Of a stretch of DNA of 11,468 nucleotides, positions 1-7,015 are shown one piece after another. A program made the translations under genes and the position numbers. Within the stretch, counting starts at the first letter, position 1. Each line of letters begins with the position of its first letter. The notes beneath the pieces were generated by a model. That model was not told the origin of the DNA. It did no database searches and was given only the letters and a program-made list of their open reading frames with translations. The stretch is from Flavobacterium sp. (lineage in GTDB: Bacteria; Bacteroidota; Bacteroidia; Flavobacteriales; Flavobacteriaceae), in contig JAHEBK010000021.1 in the NCBI GenBank assembly GCA_024642295.1, positions 1 through 11,468 of the forward strand, in the 5' to 3' direction.

Positions 1-746
1 TCCCTGAAGATACCGTTTTTCTAGCTTGTTTGCACAATACAACAACAGATGAAATATCAATTTTCAATGAAGAAGATATTAAGCCTGCTAATGAATTACT
101 TTTATCATCATTAAAAAGTAATCTTAAAGCTGCTACTGAAAAAACGCTAACAGAACGTGCATTAAGAATGACTTCTAAAAATAATAAAAACGTTATAGAA
201 AGAAGTAAAGACTGGTCTCAAATACGCCCAGAATGGGGACTAGCGGGATGTAGTGCCTTTCTAGTAAGTAAATCAAAAAGAACAAAAAACTTAAATTTAA
301 AAGGAGAGGTATTTCTACATACTTATGATTGCGAAAAAGACACTGAAAATAACATCCTACAAGCTATTATGACTGCTCCAATGGTAGTTACTAGCTGGAT
401 AAGCTTACAATATTATGCCTCCACGGTCAATAATAATAAACTAGGTTCAGGGAACAAAACGTTACATAACATAACAGCTGGAATTGGTGTAATTGAAGGA
501 TATTCAGGGGATTTAAGAACTGGTTTACCTTTACAGTCAATAAGTGATGGAAACAAACTACAACACACACCCACAATACTGAATGTAATAATTGAAACAT
601 CAATGGAAGCATTAAATGAAGTTATCGAGAAAAATCAATCCGTAAGAGATTTGGTTGATAATGGTTGGTTAAAATTACTACAAATGAACAATGAAGGAGT
701 AATTTCAAATCGATACATTGGAAATCTAAAATGGGAAACAATTTAA
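1..746 (+). CDS. dabA: DabA-type inorganic carbon transporter subunit (DUF2309/UPF0753), 3' part only
   Basis: The reading frame is open from the first base, so the gene begins outside the window; about 247 C-terminal residues are present. DabA is the carbonic-anhydrase-like cytoplasmic subunit of the DabAB pump, which works with a proton-conducting NuoL-like membrane protein, DabB, to accumulate bicarbonate. The assignment rests on family-typical blocks: PEDTVFLACLHNTTTDEI at the left edge, RSKDWSQIRPEWGLAGCSAF (about bases 207-266), the block MTAPMVVTSWISLQYYAS near 369-422, GSGNKTLHN, and the C-terminal VRDLVDNGWLKLL. The zinc-binding Cys/Asp/His/Cys residues known for the family lie upstream of this fragment, so they cannot be checked here. 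The TTG at base 30 is not a real start, because family-conserved sequence precedes it. A dabB gene would be expected upstream. A strong hairpin follows the stop. Confidence 0.9.
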   Translation, partial: PEDTVFLACLHNTTTDEISIFNEEDIKPANELLLSSLKSNLKAATEKTLTERALRMTSKNNKNVIERSKDWSQIRPEWGLAGCSAFLVSKSKRTKNLNLKGEVFLHTYDCEKDTENNILQAIMTAPMVVTSWISLQYYASTVNNNKLGSGNKTLHNITAGIGVIEGYSGDLRTGLPLQSISDGNKLQHTPTILNVIIETSMEALNEVIEKNQSVRDLVDNGWLKLLQMNNEGVISNRYIGNLKWETI

Positions 747-762
747 GATTTTAAACATTACT

Positions 763-798
763 AAAAAACAGCATTTTGTATCAAAAATGCTGTTTTTT
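763..798. terminator. Bidirectional intrinsic terminator between dabA and the DUF6495 gene
   Basis: A perfect 15-bp inverted repeat (763-777 with 784-798) encloses a 6-base loop, GTATCA. The stem core is CAGCATTTT/AAAATGCTG, flanked by A6 on the left and T6 on the right. It therefore gives a GC-containing hairpin followed by a U-run on either strand. It sits between two convergent genes (dabA stop at 746, DUF6495 stop at 818), which is the classic place for a shared terminator. Confidence 0.9.
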
Positions 799-817
799 CA
801 CTATTTTTTTTAGAAAA

Positions 818-1291
818 TTACGATTCAATAATCGTATTTATTTGTTTGTATAATTGTCCATCACTTAAAAATGCACCTTGCTGAATTAGAGCGAATAACG
901 AACTATTACGTTCTTCTGAGAATTCTTTTTTACCTACTTTCATCTCAATTGTATCCGTAAACATATTATCACTTAACCATTGTAATCCTTCCTTAGTCAG
1001 AAAATCAACCTCAGTAACTAATGATTTTAATACGATAGAATTGATATAAGTATCAAAAGCTTGAAAAATAAAAATATGATTTTTAGAAAAATGCTCTAAA
1101 TATTCCGCTCTCGAAAGCACTCCTTCCCAGATTAAATCTGAAAAAACATCCAATTCCTGTTCAGCCACTTCTGGCTTCTCTAATTTTATTTTGTCCCATT
1201 CTACCTTATCAATAGACTGAGTTGCTAAGAAATTAGTAAATTCTTGCGTTAATTCTTCAAACTGTTCTTTTGTTAATCTTGCGTATTTCAT
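818..1291 (-). CDS. DUF6495 family protein (uncharacterised, Bacteroidota)
   Basis: This encodes a 157-residue acidic soluble protein starting MKYARLTKEQFEELTQEF. It has no signal peptide or membrane segment. I recognise the N-terminal stretch, including EKPEVAEQELDVFSDLIWEG (about residues 38-57), as the Bacteroidota family DUF6495, which has no established function. An upstream TTG at 1324 would add 11 residues (reading ..FVPRND), but those are encoded by a dispersed inverted repeat, so the ATG at 1291 is chosen. The first two bases of that ATG are the last two bases of the repeat arm. The gene lies downstream of rplI in the same direction but behind a terminator (1383-1406). It therefore needs read-through or a promoter within the 90 bases carrying the repeat. 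It converges on dabA. Family assignment is from memory of the sequence; function is unknown. Confidence 0.82.
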   Translation of the reverse strand: MKYARLTKEQFEELTQEFTNFLATQSIDKVEWDKIKLEKPEVAEQELDVFSDLIWEGVLSRAEYLEHFSKNHIFIFQAFDTYINSIVLKSLVTEVDFLTKEGLQWLSDNMFTDTIEMKVGKKEFSEERNSSLFALIQQGAFLSDGQLYKQINTIIES

Positions 1292-1372
1292 GTCATTGCG
1301 AGGAACGAAGCAATCTCGTCCCATATTTGTTAAAAGTTAAAGATGAGATTGCTTTGTTCCTCGCAATGACAT
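1290..1372. repeat. REP-like dispersed inverted repeat (31-bp arms)
   Basis: Arms at 1290-1320 and 1342-1372 are complementary over 31 positions with only two non-Watson-Crick pairs, around a 21-base loop (1321-1341). Both exceptions (1318/1344 and 1307/1355) are G opposite T. Plus-strand RNA would thus form a fully paired stem with two G-U wobbles, while the minus-strand RNA (the sense of the neighbouring genes) has two A-C mismatches. The arm contains GTCATTGCGAGGAACGAAGC, a sequence I know as a widely dispersed intergenic repeat in Bacteroidota and other phyla. It is often mistranslated as CHCEERSN or FVPRND peptides. No transposase is linked here. Confidence 0.88.
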
Positions 1373-1382
1373 CAAACAAAAA

Positions 1383-1406
1383 AAATCCCGATTTTCATCG
1401 GGATTT
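1383..1406 (-). terminator. Intrinsic terminator of the rpsF-rpsR-rplI transcript
   Basis: A perfect 10-bp stem (AAATCCCGAT at 1383-1392 with ATCGGGATTT at 1397-1406) has a 4-base loop. On the minus strand the stem is followed by a run of eight T residues, counting those at the end of the stem. It lies 22 bases past the rplI stop codon, which fits termination of the ribosomal protein operon before the DUF6495 gene. Confidence 0.88.
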
Positions 1407-1428
1407 AGTATTTCATAAAGCTAAAAAA

Positions 1429-1866
1429 TTATTCAGCAATAATTTCGTATGGTAATTCAATAATTACATCTCTGTGTAAACGAACACTAGCAGTATATTT
1501 ACCAGTACGTTTTACAATTCCAGAAGTAACAAATTTTCTATCAATTTCTTGACCTGCTTTTGCTAATGCATCAACAAGATCAATATTAGTAACTGATCCG
1601 AATAATTTTTCACCACCAGCTTTAGCCGAAATTTTAATTTCGATTGCTTTGATAGCTTCAGCTAATGCTTGAGCATCAGCGATAACTTTAGCCTCTTTGT
1701 GTGCTCTTTGTTTCAAGTTTTCAGCTAACACTTTCTTTGCAGAAGAAGTAGCCAAAGTAGCAAAACCTTGAGGAATTAAGAAATTACGTCCGTAACCATT
1801 TTTAACGTTAACTACGTCATCTTTAAATCCTAAGTTTTGTACGTCTTGTTTTAAAATAAGTTCCAT
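1429..1866 (-). CDS. rplI: 50S ribosomal protein L9
   Basis: L9 is a two-domain protein of the large subunit that binds 23S rRNA near the L1 stalk and helps maintain the reading frame. The 145-residue product is close to the usual 147-150. It begins MELILKQDVQNLGFKDDVVNVKNG, followed by YGRNFLIPQGFA, the hallmark N-terminal RNA-binding domain (residues 1 to about 50). A charged connecting helix (about 50-80) and the C-terminal domain, with GGEKLFGSVTNIDL around 84-97, follow. The ATG at 1866 is preceded by the purine-rich sequence AAAAGGA, nine bases before the coding-strand end. This is a clearer Shine-Dalgarno-like site than most genes here have. It is the last gene of rpsF-rpsR-rplI and lies 68 bases after rpsR, a gap that can fold (see the leader entry). 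A terminator follows. Confidence 0.98.
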   Translation of the reverse strand: MELILKQDVQNLGFKDDVVNVKNGYGRNFLIPQGFATLATSSAKKVLAENLKQRAHKEAKVIADAQALAEAIKAIEIKISAKAGGEKLFGSVTNIDLVDALAKAGQEIDRKFVTSGIVKRTGKYTASVRLHRDVIIELPYEIIAE

Positions 1867-1920
1867 GTTGTTGTCCTTTTAATTGAGAAGTTAGGTTTCA
1901 TTTGACTGAAAACCAACAAC
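1867..1920 (-). promoter_or_regulatory. Possible rplI leader structure with Shine-Dalgarno-like site
   Basis: In the minus-strand RNA between rpsR and rplI, GTTGTT (plus-strand 1915-1920) can pair with AACAAC (1867-1872), which directly touches the rplI AUG. Just inside, GGTTTTCA (1907-1914) can pair with TGAAACC (1894-1900) with one bulged base and a 6-base loop. The sequence AAAAGGA (1874-1880) would stay unpaired between the two helices. This is a visible folding possibility only. In an AT-rich intergene such short helices can arise by chance, and I know no described regulatory element of this form at rplI. Confidence 0.4.
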
Positions 1921-1934
1921 TGTATTTTTTAATA

Positions 1935-2231
1935 TTATTTTAATAAATCAGCCACATATGGCATTAAAGCTAAGTGACGTGCTCTTTTTACAGCTACAGA
2001 AACTTTTCTTTGGTATTTCAATGAAGTTCCAGTTAAACGACGAGGAAGAATTTTCCCTTGCTCATTAACGAATTTCAATAAGAAATCAGCATCTTTATAA
2101 TCAATATATTTGATACCTGATTTTTTGAAACGACAGTATTTTTTAGTTTTGTTCGTTTCTATGTTTAAAGGAGTAAGATATCTAATATCTCCGTCTTTTT
2201 TTCCTGAAGCAGATTGTTGTAATGTTGCCAT
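1935..2231 (-). CDS. rpsR: 30S ribosomal protein S18
   Basis: S18 is a small-subunit protein that forms a heterodimer with S6 on the platform of the 30S particle. The 98-residue product shows the family core: [20 protein letters not shown] (about residues 28-47), then [20 protein letters not shown] and [21 protein letters not shown] (about residues 73-93), with the basic RNA-binding stretch. Only one cysteine is present, so it is not a zinc-binding form. It starts five bases after the rpsF stop on the same strand, consistent with translational coupling and balanced production of the S6/S18 pair. No strong Shine-Dalgarno sequence is visible, as is common in Bacteroidota. Confidence 0.98.
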   Translation of the reverse strand: MATLQQSASGKKDGDIRYLTPLNIETNKTKKYCRFKKSGIKYIDYKDADFLLKFVNEQGKILPRRLTGTSLKYQRKVSVAVKRARHLALMPYVADLLK

Positions 2232-2236
2232 GATAA

Positions 2237-2578
2237 TTAAGCTTTTTGAGATTTAAGTTTAGTTCTTCTTCTTTCAGCCCATGAAATAGCATGTTTGTCA
2301 AGACTTACAGTCAAGAAACGCATGATTCTTTCGTCACGTCTAAATTCAGTTTCAAAAGCGATTAAAACTTCTGGAGCTACTGTGTATTCAAACAAATGGT
2401 AAAAACCAGATTTTTTGTTTTGGATTTCGTAAGCCATCTTTTTTAGACCCCAATCCTCTTTGGCTACCATTTCAGCTCCTCTACTAGTAAGAAAATCTTC
2501 AAATTTGCTTACTGTTTCCTTCACCTGAACATCAGATAAAACGGGATTTAAAATGAAAACAGTTTCATAATGATTCAT
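2237..2578 (-). CDS. rpsF: 30S ribosomal protein S6
   Basis: S6 is the first gene of the ribosomal cluster; it pairs with S18 in the central domain of the 30S subunit. The 113-residue product begins [16 protein letters not shown] and contains the conserved core [20 protein letters not shown] (residues about 47-66) and [13 protein letters not shown] (about 83-95), ending in a basic tail. A start 14 codons further upstream (2620) is possible in the same frame. However, that extension (MVTFAPKLTNTYIF) runs through the predicted -7 promoter element at 2608-2615 and is not family-like, so the ATG at 2578 is preferred. The predicted leader is only about 25 bases, too short for the elaborate S6-S18 autoregulatory RNA described in some bacteria. 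Confidence 0.97.
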   Translation of the reverse strand: MNHYETVFILNPVLSDVQVKETVSKFEDFLTSRGAEMVAKEDWGLKKMAYEIQNKKSGFYHLFEYTVAPEVLIAFETEFRRDERIMRFLTVSLDKHAISWAERRRTKLKSQKA

Positions 2579-2607
2579 AAATATATATGTATTTGTTAAT
2601 TTGGGTG

Positions 2608-2637
2608 CAAAAGTAACCAATAAAACTTAATTTACAA
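2608..2637 (-). promoter_or_regulatory. Bacteroidota-type promoter of rpsF
   Basis: Read on the minus strand, TTG (2637-2635), a 19-base spacer and TACTTTTG (2615-2608) match the Bacteroidota housekeeping promoter TTG-N17-19-TAnnTTTG. The -7 box ends 30 bases before the rpsF ATG, giving a short leader. The match and its position before a highly expressed operon make this one of the two best promoters in the window. Confidence 0.78.
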
Positions 2638-2656
2638 GCCCTAGAGTCAAAAAATC

Positions 2657-2705
2657 CGATTAAAAACACAAATATACGATTAAAAGCAAAAAAAATCGAT
2701 GAAAA
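2657..2705. repeat. Three 9-bp direct repeats at exact 20-bp period, candidate operator
   Basis: CGATTAAAA occurs at 2657-2665 and 2677-2685, and CGATGAAAA at 2697-2705. The period is exactly 20 bp, about two helical turns, so all three lie on the same DNA face. The first two 20-bp units agree at about three quarters of positions. The array sits between divergent rpsF and the LytTR regulator gene, directly upstream of a plausible promoter for the latter. LytTR proteins typically bind paired direct repeats of about 9 bp at roughly two-turn spacing, so autoregulation is a reasonable inference. Alternatively, these are A-tracts that bend DNA, or an UP-like element for rpsF. Confidence 0.5.
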
Positions 2706-2735
2706 TTAGTTTTATCAAAATAAACTTTATATTTT
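2706..2735 (+). promoter_or_regulatory. Weak candidate promoter of the LytTR regulator gene
   Basis: TTA (2706-2708), a 19-base spacer and TATATTTT (2728-2735) resemble TTG-N19-TAnnTTTG with two mismatches, ending 30 bases before the ATG at 2766. The spacing and position match the better rpsF promoter. The deviation from consensus would fit a promoter needing an activator bound to the repeats immediately upstream. Confidence 0.4.
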
Positions 2736-2765
2736 TACCAAACCAAATCTTAAAATAGAACAAGT

Positions 2766-3461
2766 ATGAAACTTAATTGTGTAGTTGTAGATGACAGTTC
2801 GATACAGCGGATGATTATGGCTAAGTTAGTGAATAATCATCCTAATTTACATTTAATTGGCGATTTTTCAAACGCAATTGAAGCTAAAAGCTGTATGTCT
2901 GTACATGATGTGGATTTAATCTTTCTTGATATCGAGATGCCAGTGATAAGTGGTTTTGATTTCTTAGACGGTTTAAAAACAAAACCACAAATTATTTTTG
3001 TGACTTCCAAGGCGGAGTATGCAATGAAAGCTTTTGATTATGATGCTACTGATTATTTGCAAAAACCTATTGCAATTGATCGTTTTAATGCATCTGTAAA
3101 AAGAGCTGTAGACCAATACCTTTATAAACATGATAATAAGGATGAAGAAGGCGAACATATTTTTATCAAAAGTAATCTTAAAAAATTAAAAGTTTACACT
3201 TCAAAAATCAAATGGATTGAAGCTTTCGGTGATTACGTTAGAGTAGTTACTGAAGACGACAGCAATCTTGTTCTTTCTACTATGAAAGCATTTGAAAATG
3301 ATTTACCTAAAAACCGTTTTGTTAGAGTTCATAAATCCTACATTATAAACATTGACAAAGTAGAACGTTTTAACAGTAAATTTGCCGAAATAGGAATGAC
3401 AAAAATTCCATTAAGCCGTAACAAAAAAGAAGATTTAGTAAGAGCTCTTTCAATCGAATAA
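2766..3461 (+). CDS. LytTR-family response regulator transcription factor
   Basis: This 231-residue DNA-binding response regulator has an N-terminal receiver domain (about 1-120) and a C-terminal LytTR domain (about 130-228). The receiver has the acidic pair D9-D10, phosphoacceptor D55 in LIFLDIEMP, T80 in IIFVTSK and K100 in YLQKPI, so it looks competent for phosphorylation. The LytTR domain shows IKWIEAFGDYVRVVT, the FVRVHKSYIINIDKVERF block and a closing IPLSRNKKEDL. No histidine kinase gene is adjacent, so the partner must be elsewhere; many Bacteroidota LytTR regulators work with LytS/5TM-type kinases. It is divergent from rpsF, with a phased repeat array in between that may be its own operator. 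It converges on priA with only 7 bases between stop codons. Target genes cannot be read from the sequence. Confidence 0.95.
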   Translation: MKLNCVVVDDSSIQRMIMAKLVNNHPNLHLIGDFSNAIEAKSCMSVHDVDLIFLDIEMPVISGFDFLDGLKTKPQIIFVTSKAEYAMKAFDYDATDYLQKPIAIDRFNASVKRAVDQYLYKHDNKDEEGEHIFIKSNLKKLKVYTSKIKWIEAFGDYVRVVTEDDSNLVLSTMKAFENDLPKNRFVRVHKSYIINIDKVERFNSKFAEIGMTKIPLSRNKKEDLVRALSIE

Positions 3462-3468
3462 GCAAAAC

Positions 3469-5919
3469 TTAATTAAAATCTACGTTTACCGTTACTTTAA
3501 TAGCCTTATATTGAGGCACAGCATCAAAACTATTCAGTATTTTCTGGATAGTTTTTTTTGTACCATTAATGGCGCTTTTTTGCGGGATTTTAATCATAAT
3601 GGCACGAATATACTCATTCCGGATTCTATTGATAGCGGGCTCTTCAGGACCTAAGACAGGAATTTGTAGATGTTGCGTTAACACCTGATACAACCACATA
3701 GACCCTTCTTTTAATTTATCATAATCTCTTTGTTTTAATGTCAATTTTATTATTCTAAAATACGGTGGATAATAATATATTTTTCGGTCATACAACTGCT
3801 CTTGGTACATTCCTAAATAATCATTCCTTGTAACTTGTTGTATTGTATTATGATTAGGATTATAGGTTTGAATAACAACTTTTCCTTGTTTTTCAGAACG
3901 TCCTGAACGCCCCGATACCTGTGTCATCATTTGAAAACTTCTTTCGAAAGCTCTGAAATCGGGATGAAATAACATATTATCTGCGTTCATAATTCCAACC
4001 AAACTTACGTTATCAAAATCCAATCCTTTGGCTAACATTTGAGTTCCAACCAAAATATCGATTTCTTGATTTTTAAAACTATCAATAATTTTTTCGAAAC
4101 CAAATTTACCACGAGTCGTATCTTGATCCATTCTCCCTATTTTATAATTAGGGAATAATTGCACCAATTCTTGCTGAATTTGTTCTGTTCCAAAACCTTT
4201 GGTCGTTAAATCAATACTGGAACAACTATGACAATGTGTAGGTTTCGCAATAGAATACCCACAGTAGTGGCATCGCAATTGATTTTTATGCTTGTGATAA
4301 GTCAAACTCACATCGCATTGTTGGCATTGAGGAACATGACCACAAGTCATACATTCCAATAATGGAGAATATCCTCTCCTATTTTGAAATAAAATAACTT
4401 GTTCTCCTAAAGCCACTGCATTTGTTATTCTCTCTATCAAAACATCACTAAAATGCCCAGACATTCTTTTGCGAAAGTATTTATCCTTTAAATCAACTAA
4501 TTCAATTTCAGGCATCATCACTTTGCCATAACGCTCTTTAATAGTTGCTAAACCATATTTGCCAGATTGTGTATTGTAATAAGTTTCCAAACTTGGTGTT
4601 GCTGAACCCAACAAAACTTTAGCATTATACAAACTTGCCAAAACAATCGCTGCATCCCTAGCATGATAACGAGGTGCTGGATCCATTTGCTTAAACGTTT
4701 GTTCATGCTCTTCATCCACAATTAACAAACCTAAATCTTGAAAAGGTAAAAAAAGCGAGGAACGAGAACCAATCACAATTTGAGCTTTGGAAGCATTCTT
4801 CAAAACCTGATTCCAAGACTCAACGCGTTCATTATTATTGTATTTCGAATTAAAAACTACAATTTTATCACCAAAATACGCTCGTAATCGACTAACTAAT
4901 TGTGTACTTAAAGCAATTTCTGGCAACAAATACAAGACTTGCTTTCCTGTCGCAATACAGTCTTCAATTAATTTGATATAAATCTCCGTTTTTCCACTTG
5001 AAGTAACGCCATGCAATAGACAAACTTCTTTTTCTACAAAGTATTCATTAATCGAATTAAAAGCATTTTGCTGCACTTCACTCAATATAATTTTATCATC
5101 ACTCGATTTCCCACCAAATTGTACTCTGTCTTCTTGAATAAAATACTCTTCAAATATTTCTTTATCAATCAACGCTTTTACAATTGAAGTACTACCTGCG
5201 ACTTCAGTGAGTTTTTTTACTGCAATAGGCTTTTTTTCGACTGCACTCAATTGGAAATAAGCTAAAACAATTTCTTTCTGTTTGTTGGCGTTTTTTAATA
5301 ATTCCAATAACATCCCCAAACCTTCATCTGAATCATATTTGGCATGCAAACGAATGTAACGAACTAGTTTAGGTTTATAACTTTCCTGGATTTCTTCTTG
5401 AAGCAAGATGATGTTTTTGTCAATCATTTTTTGAATGACTGGAAAAATTGTTTTTTTATTAAGTATCGCACTAATCTCGTGTATCTTCAACAAGGACTGA
5501 ATTTGCAACGCTTGATACACCAAATATTCCTCATCAGAAAGTTGGCTTTCATCCACAAATCCACTTTCTTTCAAAACAATCTGAGTTTCACTCTCTAATA
5601 AAAAAGCTGAAGGCATCGCAGCTCGATACACATCGCCAATAGCACACATATAATAAGTTGCTATCCACTGCCAATGTTTGATTTGTTTTTCGGTTACAAT
5701 TGGTTTTTCATCAAGAATTTGTTCAATTTCCTTGGCCTCATATAAAGTAGGTTGGTTTTGATGAGTTTCGATTACAAGAGCCGTATATATTTTACTTTTC
5801 CCAAAAGGAACTGCTAATCGCATTCCAATTTGAACATAATGATACTCTGCCTCCGAAACACTATAGGTAAAGGTTTTAGCAAGTGAAAGCGGTAAAATTA
5901 CTTCAACAAAAAAAGGCAT
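3469..5919 (-). CDS. priA: Primosomal replication restart helicase PriA
   Basis: PriA is a 3'-to-5' superfamily 2 DNA helicase that recognises stalled or collapsed forks and reloads the replisome. The 816-residue product is near full family length. An N-terminal fork-binding domain (about 1-100, beginning MPFFVEVILPLSLAKTFTYS) is followed by a winged-helix-like region. The helicase core then shows Walker A GVTSSGKT (304-311), DEEH (402-405), GSATPSLE (438-445) and the motif VI-like QVSGRSGRS (667-675). Eight cysteines (523, 526, 532, 535, 550, 553, 563, 566), inserted between the two helicase lobes, form the two zinc sites typical of PriA. The gene is downstream of the YihY-family gene on the same strand, with a 104-base gap in which I see no clear promoter or terminator. 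It converges on the LytTR gene with a 7-base gap. Confidence 0.98.
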   Translation of the reverse strand: MPFFVEVILPLSLAKTFTYSVSEAEYHYVQIGMRLAVPFGKSKIYTALVIETHQNQPTLYEAKEIEQILDEKPIVTEKQIKHWQWIATYYMCAIGDVYRAAMPSAFLLESETQIVLKESGFVDESQLSDEEYLVYQALQIQSLLKIHEISAILNKKTIFPVIQKMIDKNIILLQEEIQESYKPKLVRYIRLHAKYDSDEGLGMLLELLKNANKQKEIVLAYFQLSAVEKKPIAVKKLTEVAGSTSIVKALIDKEIFEEYFIQEDRVQFGGKSSDDKIILSEVQQNAFNSINEYFVEKEVCLLHGVTSSGKTEIYIKLIEDCIATGKQVLYLLPEIALSTQLVSRLRAYFGDKIVVFNSKYNNNERVESWNQVLKNASKAQIVIGSRSSLFLPFQDLGLLIVDEEHEQTFKQMDPAPRYHARDAAIVLASLYNAKVLLGSATPSLETYYNTQSGKYGLATIKERYGKVMMPEIELVDLKDKYFRKRMSGHFSDVLIERITNAVALGEQVILFQNRRGYSPLLECMTCGHVPQCQQCDVSLTYHKHKNQLRCHYCGYSIAKPTHCHSCSSIDLTTKGFGTEQIQQELVQLFPNYKIGRMDQDTTRGKFGFEKIIDSFKNQEIDILVGTQMLAKGLDFDNVSLVGIMNADNMLFHPDFRAFERSFQMMTQVSGRSGRSEKQGKVVIQTYNPNHNTIQQVTRNDYLGMYQEQLYDRKIYYYPPYFRIIKLTLKQRDYDKLKEGSMWLYQVLTQHLQIPVLGPEEPAINRIRNEYIRAIMIKIPQKSAINGTKKTIQKILNSFDAVPQYKAIKVTVNVDFN

Positions 5920-6023
5920 TTATTAGAATTTAATTAGTTAGGATTTAGGACGATATTTAAACCTTGCAAATGAATATTAAAAAACAAATAGCTTACTTTT
6001 TTTTCAGAAGTAGCATCTCCATT

Positions 6024-6944
6024 TTATTTATTCTTTTCCCTTAGTTTACTAATGGTTGCATTCAATTCGAAGCCTAGTAACAAAACCATACAATTTATCC
6101 AAATATAAAACATAACAATCAACAGCGTTCCTATGGAACCGTACAATTCATTGTATTTAGAAAAATGAATCACCCAAACCCCAAAAAAATAAGAAATAAC
6201 AACCGTCAAAACTGTTGTAAAAACAGAAGCAACCGATATAAATGCTCCTTTGTATTTATGTTTTGTCCCAAATTTAAACAGTATTGAAGTCGTAATTAAA
6301 ATCATCAAGATTAAAAAGACATACCGCCCCATAATTATCATTGGAATGCTATTACTCAAAATATCTTGAACAGCTTGCAATTGAATAACTACCTCAAAAA
6401 TAACAATGACTACAACTGTTAGAATTAGTAACAACGACAATGCCAAAGACATTCCTAGTGCGACTAGATACTGATTAAAAAATCCACGTTTCACCAATAC
6501 ATGTTGTGATTTTTCAAAACCTCCAAGTATGGCATTCAAACCATTAGCTTGTAAAAAAATAGACAAGAAAAAACCTGTCGATAATAAGCCCGAGTGACTA
6601 TTATTTAATATATCATCAATTATACTCTCTATTGCATAATAGGTATTAGGAGGAACACCATCAGCTACAAATTTCAAAAAATCTTGTTGGAAACCTTCAA
6701 TAGGAATATAAGGTATCAAGTTCAAAATAAACAACGCAAAAGGAAATAATGCCATAAAAAAACTAAATGCAATTGAACCAGCACGATTTGAAAAAGCACC
6801 TTCTGTAATTCCCAACCCATACAATTCTAACAAATCATATAACGTAAGTCCTTCTAACTTAGGAATTCTTATTTTTTTTAATTTCCTAACCAAAAATCGC
6901 AATATAGCCACTCGGTTGAAAATCGCTTCAATTTCTGCTGACAT
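6024..6944 (-). CDS. YihY/BrkB family inner-membrane protein
   Basis: This encodes a 306-residue integral membrane protein of the YihY/virulence factor BrkB family, once mislabelled ribonuclease BN. No biochemical function is firmly established. About six hydrophobic segments are visible: near residues 57-80, 120-140, 158-187, 203-224, 233-261 and 268-295. The N-terminus is basic and cytoplasmic-looking. The C-terminal block YGSIGTLLIVMFYIWINCMV, followed by LLLGFELNA (269-297), is the family signature. The segment LILTVVVIVIFEVVIQ is strongly hydrophobic and valine/isoleucine-rich. The start ATG at 6944 gives a family-like N-terminus. It follows nadC by 71 bases and precedes priA by 104 bases on the same strand, so these three may share a transcript, although their products have no obvious functional link. 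Confidence 0.93.
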   Translation of the reverse strand: MSAEIEAIFNRVAILRFLVRKLKKIRIPKLEGLTLYDLLELYGLGITEGAFSNRAGSIAFSFFMALFPFALFILNLIPYIPIEGFQQDFLKFVADGVPPNTYYAIESIIDDILNNSHSGLLSTGFFLSIFLQANGLNAILGGFEKSQHVLVKRGFFNQYLVALGMSLALSLLLILTVVVIVIFEVVIQLQAVQDILSNSIPMIIMGRYVFLILMILITTSILFKFGTKHKYKGAFISVASVFTTVLTVVISYFFGVWVIHFSKYNELYGSIGTLLIVMFYIWINCMVLLLGFELNATISKLREKNK

Positions 6945-7015
6945 TAATAATGTATTTTATCGCTAGTTAAATTTATTTCCAACTTTTTTTAAACTCTAAA
7001 CTTAAAAGAACATTT

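Noticed and set aside
1270..1455. Plus-strand 61-codon frame reading CHCEERSN
   Set aside because: It is a translation of the dispersed inverted repeat and the terminator, and it overlaps the antisense of two real genes. Such peptides are well-known artefacts of this repeat.
2579..2620. N-terminal extension of S6 by 14 residues
   Set aside because: The extension is not family-like and runs through the predicted rpsF -7 element.
2657..2705. CRISPR-like reading of the phased repeats
   Set aside because: There are only three 9-bp copies with 11-base gaps and no cas genes; repeat and spacer are far too short.
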